A DNA stretch of 7,176 nt from Nioella sp964229645. Its GTDB lineage: Bacteria; Pseudomonadota; Alphaproteobacteria; Rhodobacterales; Rhodobacteraceae. A program made the translations under genes and the position numbers. This document shows positions 6,575 to 7,176 of the stretch, piece by piece. The DNA lies in NCBI RefSeq assembly GCF_964229645.1, contig NZ_CAXREX010000068.1, positions 1 through 7,176 of the forward strand, in the 5' to 3' direction. Each line of letters begins with the position of its first letter. Positions within the stretch are counted from its first letter, which is position 1. The notes under the pieces were generated by a model. The model ran no database searches. It was not told the origin of the DNA and was given only the letters and a program-made list of their open reading frames with translations.

Positions 6575-7176
6575 ATGCAGAACGACATGAAAGCCCTGGT
6601 GAAGGCCAGACCCGAACCGGGGCTCTGGATGGAACGCGTGCCCGTCCCCGAACCGGGACCGCAGGACGTGCTGATCAAGGTGAAGAAATCGGCCATCTGC
6701 GGCACCGACGTCCATATCTGGAAATGGGACGAGTTCAGCGCGAAAACCGTCCCCGTTCCCATGGTCGTCGGCCACGAGTTCTGTGGCGAGATCGTCGACA
6801 TGGGCAAGGCCGCCACGAAATACAAAATCGGCCAGCGCGTCTCGGGCGAAGGCCACATCACCTGCGGAACCTGCCGCAATTGCCGCGCCGGGCGCGGGCA
6901 TCTCTGCCGCAACACCAAGGGCGTGGGCGTCCACCGCCCCGGCAGCTTCGCCGAGTATCTCTGCATCCCGGAATCCAACGTGGTGCCGATCCCCGACGAC
7001 ATCCCCGATGAGATTGCGGCGATCTTCGACCCGTTCGGAAACGCCGTCCACACGGCGCTCAGCTTCGATCTGGTGGGCGAGGATGTGCTCGTCACCGGGG
7101 CGGGCCCCATCGGCATCATGGGTGCGCTCGTCGCCCAGAAGGTGGGCGCGCGCAAGGTGGTGCTGACCGATATCGC
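6575..7176 (+). CDS. tdh: L-threonine 3-dehydrogenase, N-terminal part (3' end beyond window)
   Basis: Tdh oxidises L-threonine with NAD+ to 2-amino-3-ketobutyrate, the substrate of the Kbl encoded just upstream. The first 200 residues are present and the frame stays open at the right edge. This zinc-dependent medium-chain dehydrogenase shows the catalytic zinc ligands Cys42, His67 and Glu68 (AICGTDVHIWKWDEF and VVGHEFCGE). The four structural zinc cysteines are Cys97, Cys100, Cys103 and Cys111. GAGPIG at 175-180 begins the NAD-binding fold. Each metal ligand is four residues later than in E. coli Tdh, which matches four extra N-terminal residues (MQND) before MKALVK. ATG 6575 is preferred to ATG 6587 because GGGAG at 6561-6565, inside the end of kbl, lies nine bases before 6575. 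The one-base gap after the kbl stop suggests coupled translation. Confidence 0.98.
   Translation, partial: MQNDMKALVKARPEPGLWMERVPVPEPGPQDVLIKVKKSAICGTDVHIWKWDEFSAKTVPVPMVVGHEFCGEIVDMGKAATKYKIGQRVSGEGHITCGTCRNCRAGRGHLCRNTKGVGVHRPGSFAEYLCIPESNVVPIPDDIPDEIAAIFDPFGNAVHTALSFDLVGEDVLVTGAGPIGIMGALVAQKVGARKVVLTDI

Noticed and set aside
6262..7155. 297-codon minus-strand frame opposite kbl and tdh
   Set aside because: It is a shadow of two well-supported enzymes and has no family resemblance of its own.

Overview
The window is high-GC DNA with dense short-gap coding and G/C-ending codons. The gene families and closest remembered relatives point to a marine alphaproteobacterium of the Rhodobacteraceae (Roseobacter group). 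This placement is inferred from gene content; no taxonomic marker is present.

Layout. Positions 1-570 (minus strand) hold the N-terminal 190 codons of a regulator that looks like a LuxR-type transcription factor; its DNA-binding end would lie beyond the left edge. A 72-bp gap follows, holding direct and inverted repeats. Divergently transcribed from it is the main gene of the window (643-3834, plus): a 1063-residue cytoplasmic reductive dehalogenase. It carries two B12-type half domains, two [4Fe-4S] clusters, and a fused C-terminal FMN/NAD(P)H/[2Fe-2S] reductase of the phthalate dioxygenase reductase type. This is the 'self-sufficient' catabolic class, not the membrane-anchored respiratory class. 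Tandem hairpins and an AT-rich palindrome close that transcription unit (3837-3914).

Next is an MltB-family lytic murein transglycosylase lipoprotein with a C-terminal peptidoglycan-binding domain (4048-5292). It is followed by the threonine-to-glycine pair kbl (5386-6573) and tdh (6575 to the right edge, partial). A 16-codon reading frame with a good ribosome-binding site sits before kbl and overlaps its start codon by ATGA; it may be a leader peptide.

How they work together. The regulator and dehalogenase form a plausible self-contained inducible module for removing bromine, iodine or chlorine from halogenated phenols in aerobic cells, using NAD(P)H and cobalamin. Tdh oxidises threonine to 2-amino-3-ketobutyrate and Kbl cleaves this with CoA to glycine and acetyl-CoA. 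The transglycosylase looks functionally separate. No tRNA, rRNA, CRISPR array, insertion sequence or attachment site was recognised. The most notable system is the single-gene, aerobic, self-powered dehalogenase with its divergent regulator; the enzyme class is known, but its regulation here appears to be an open question.
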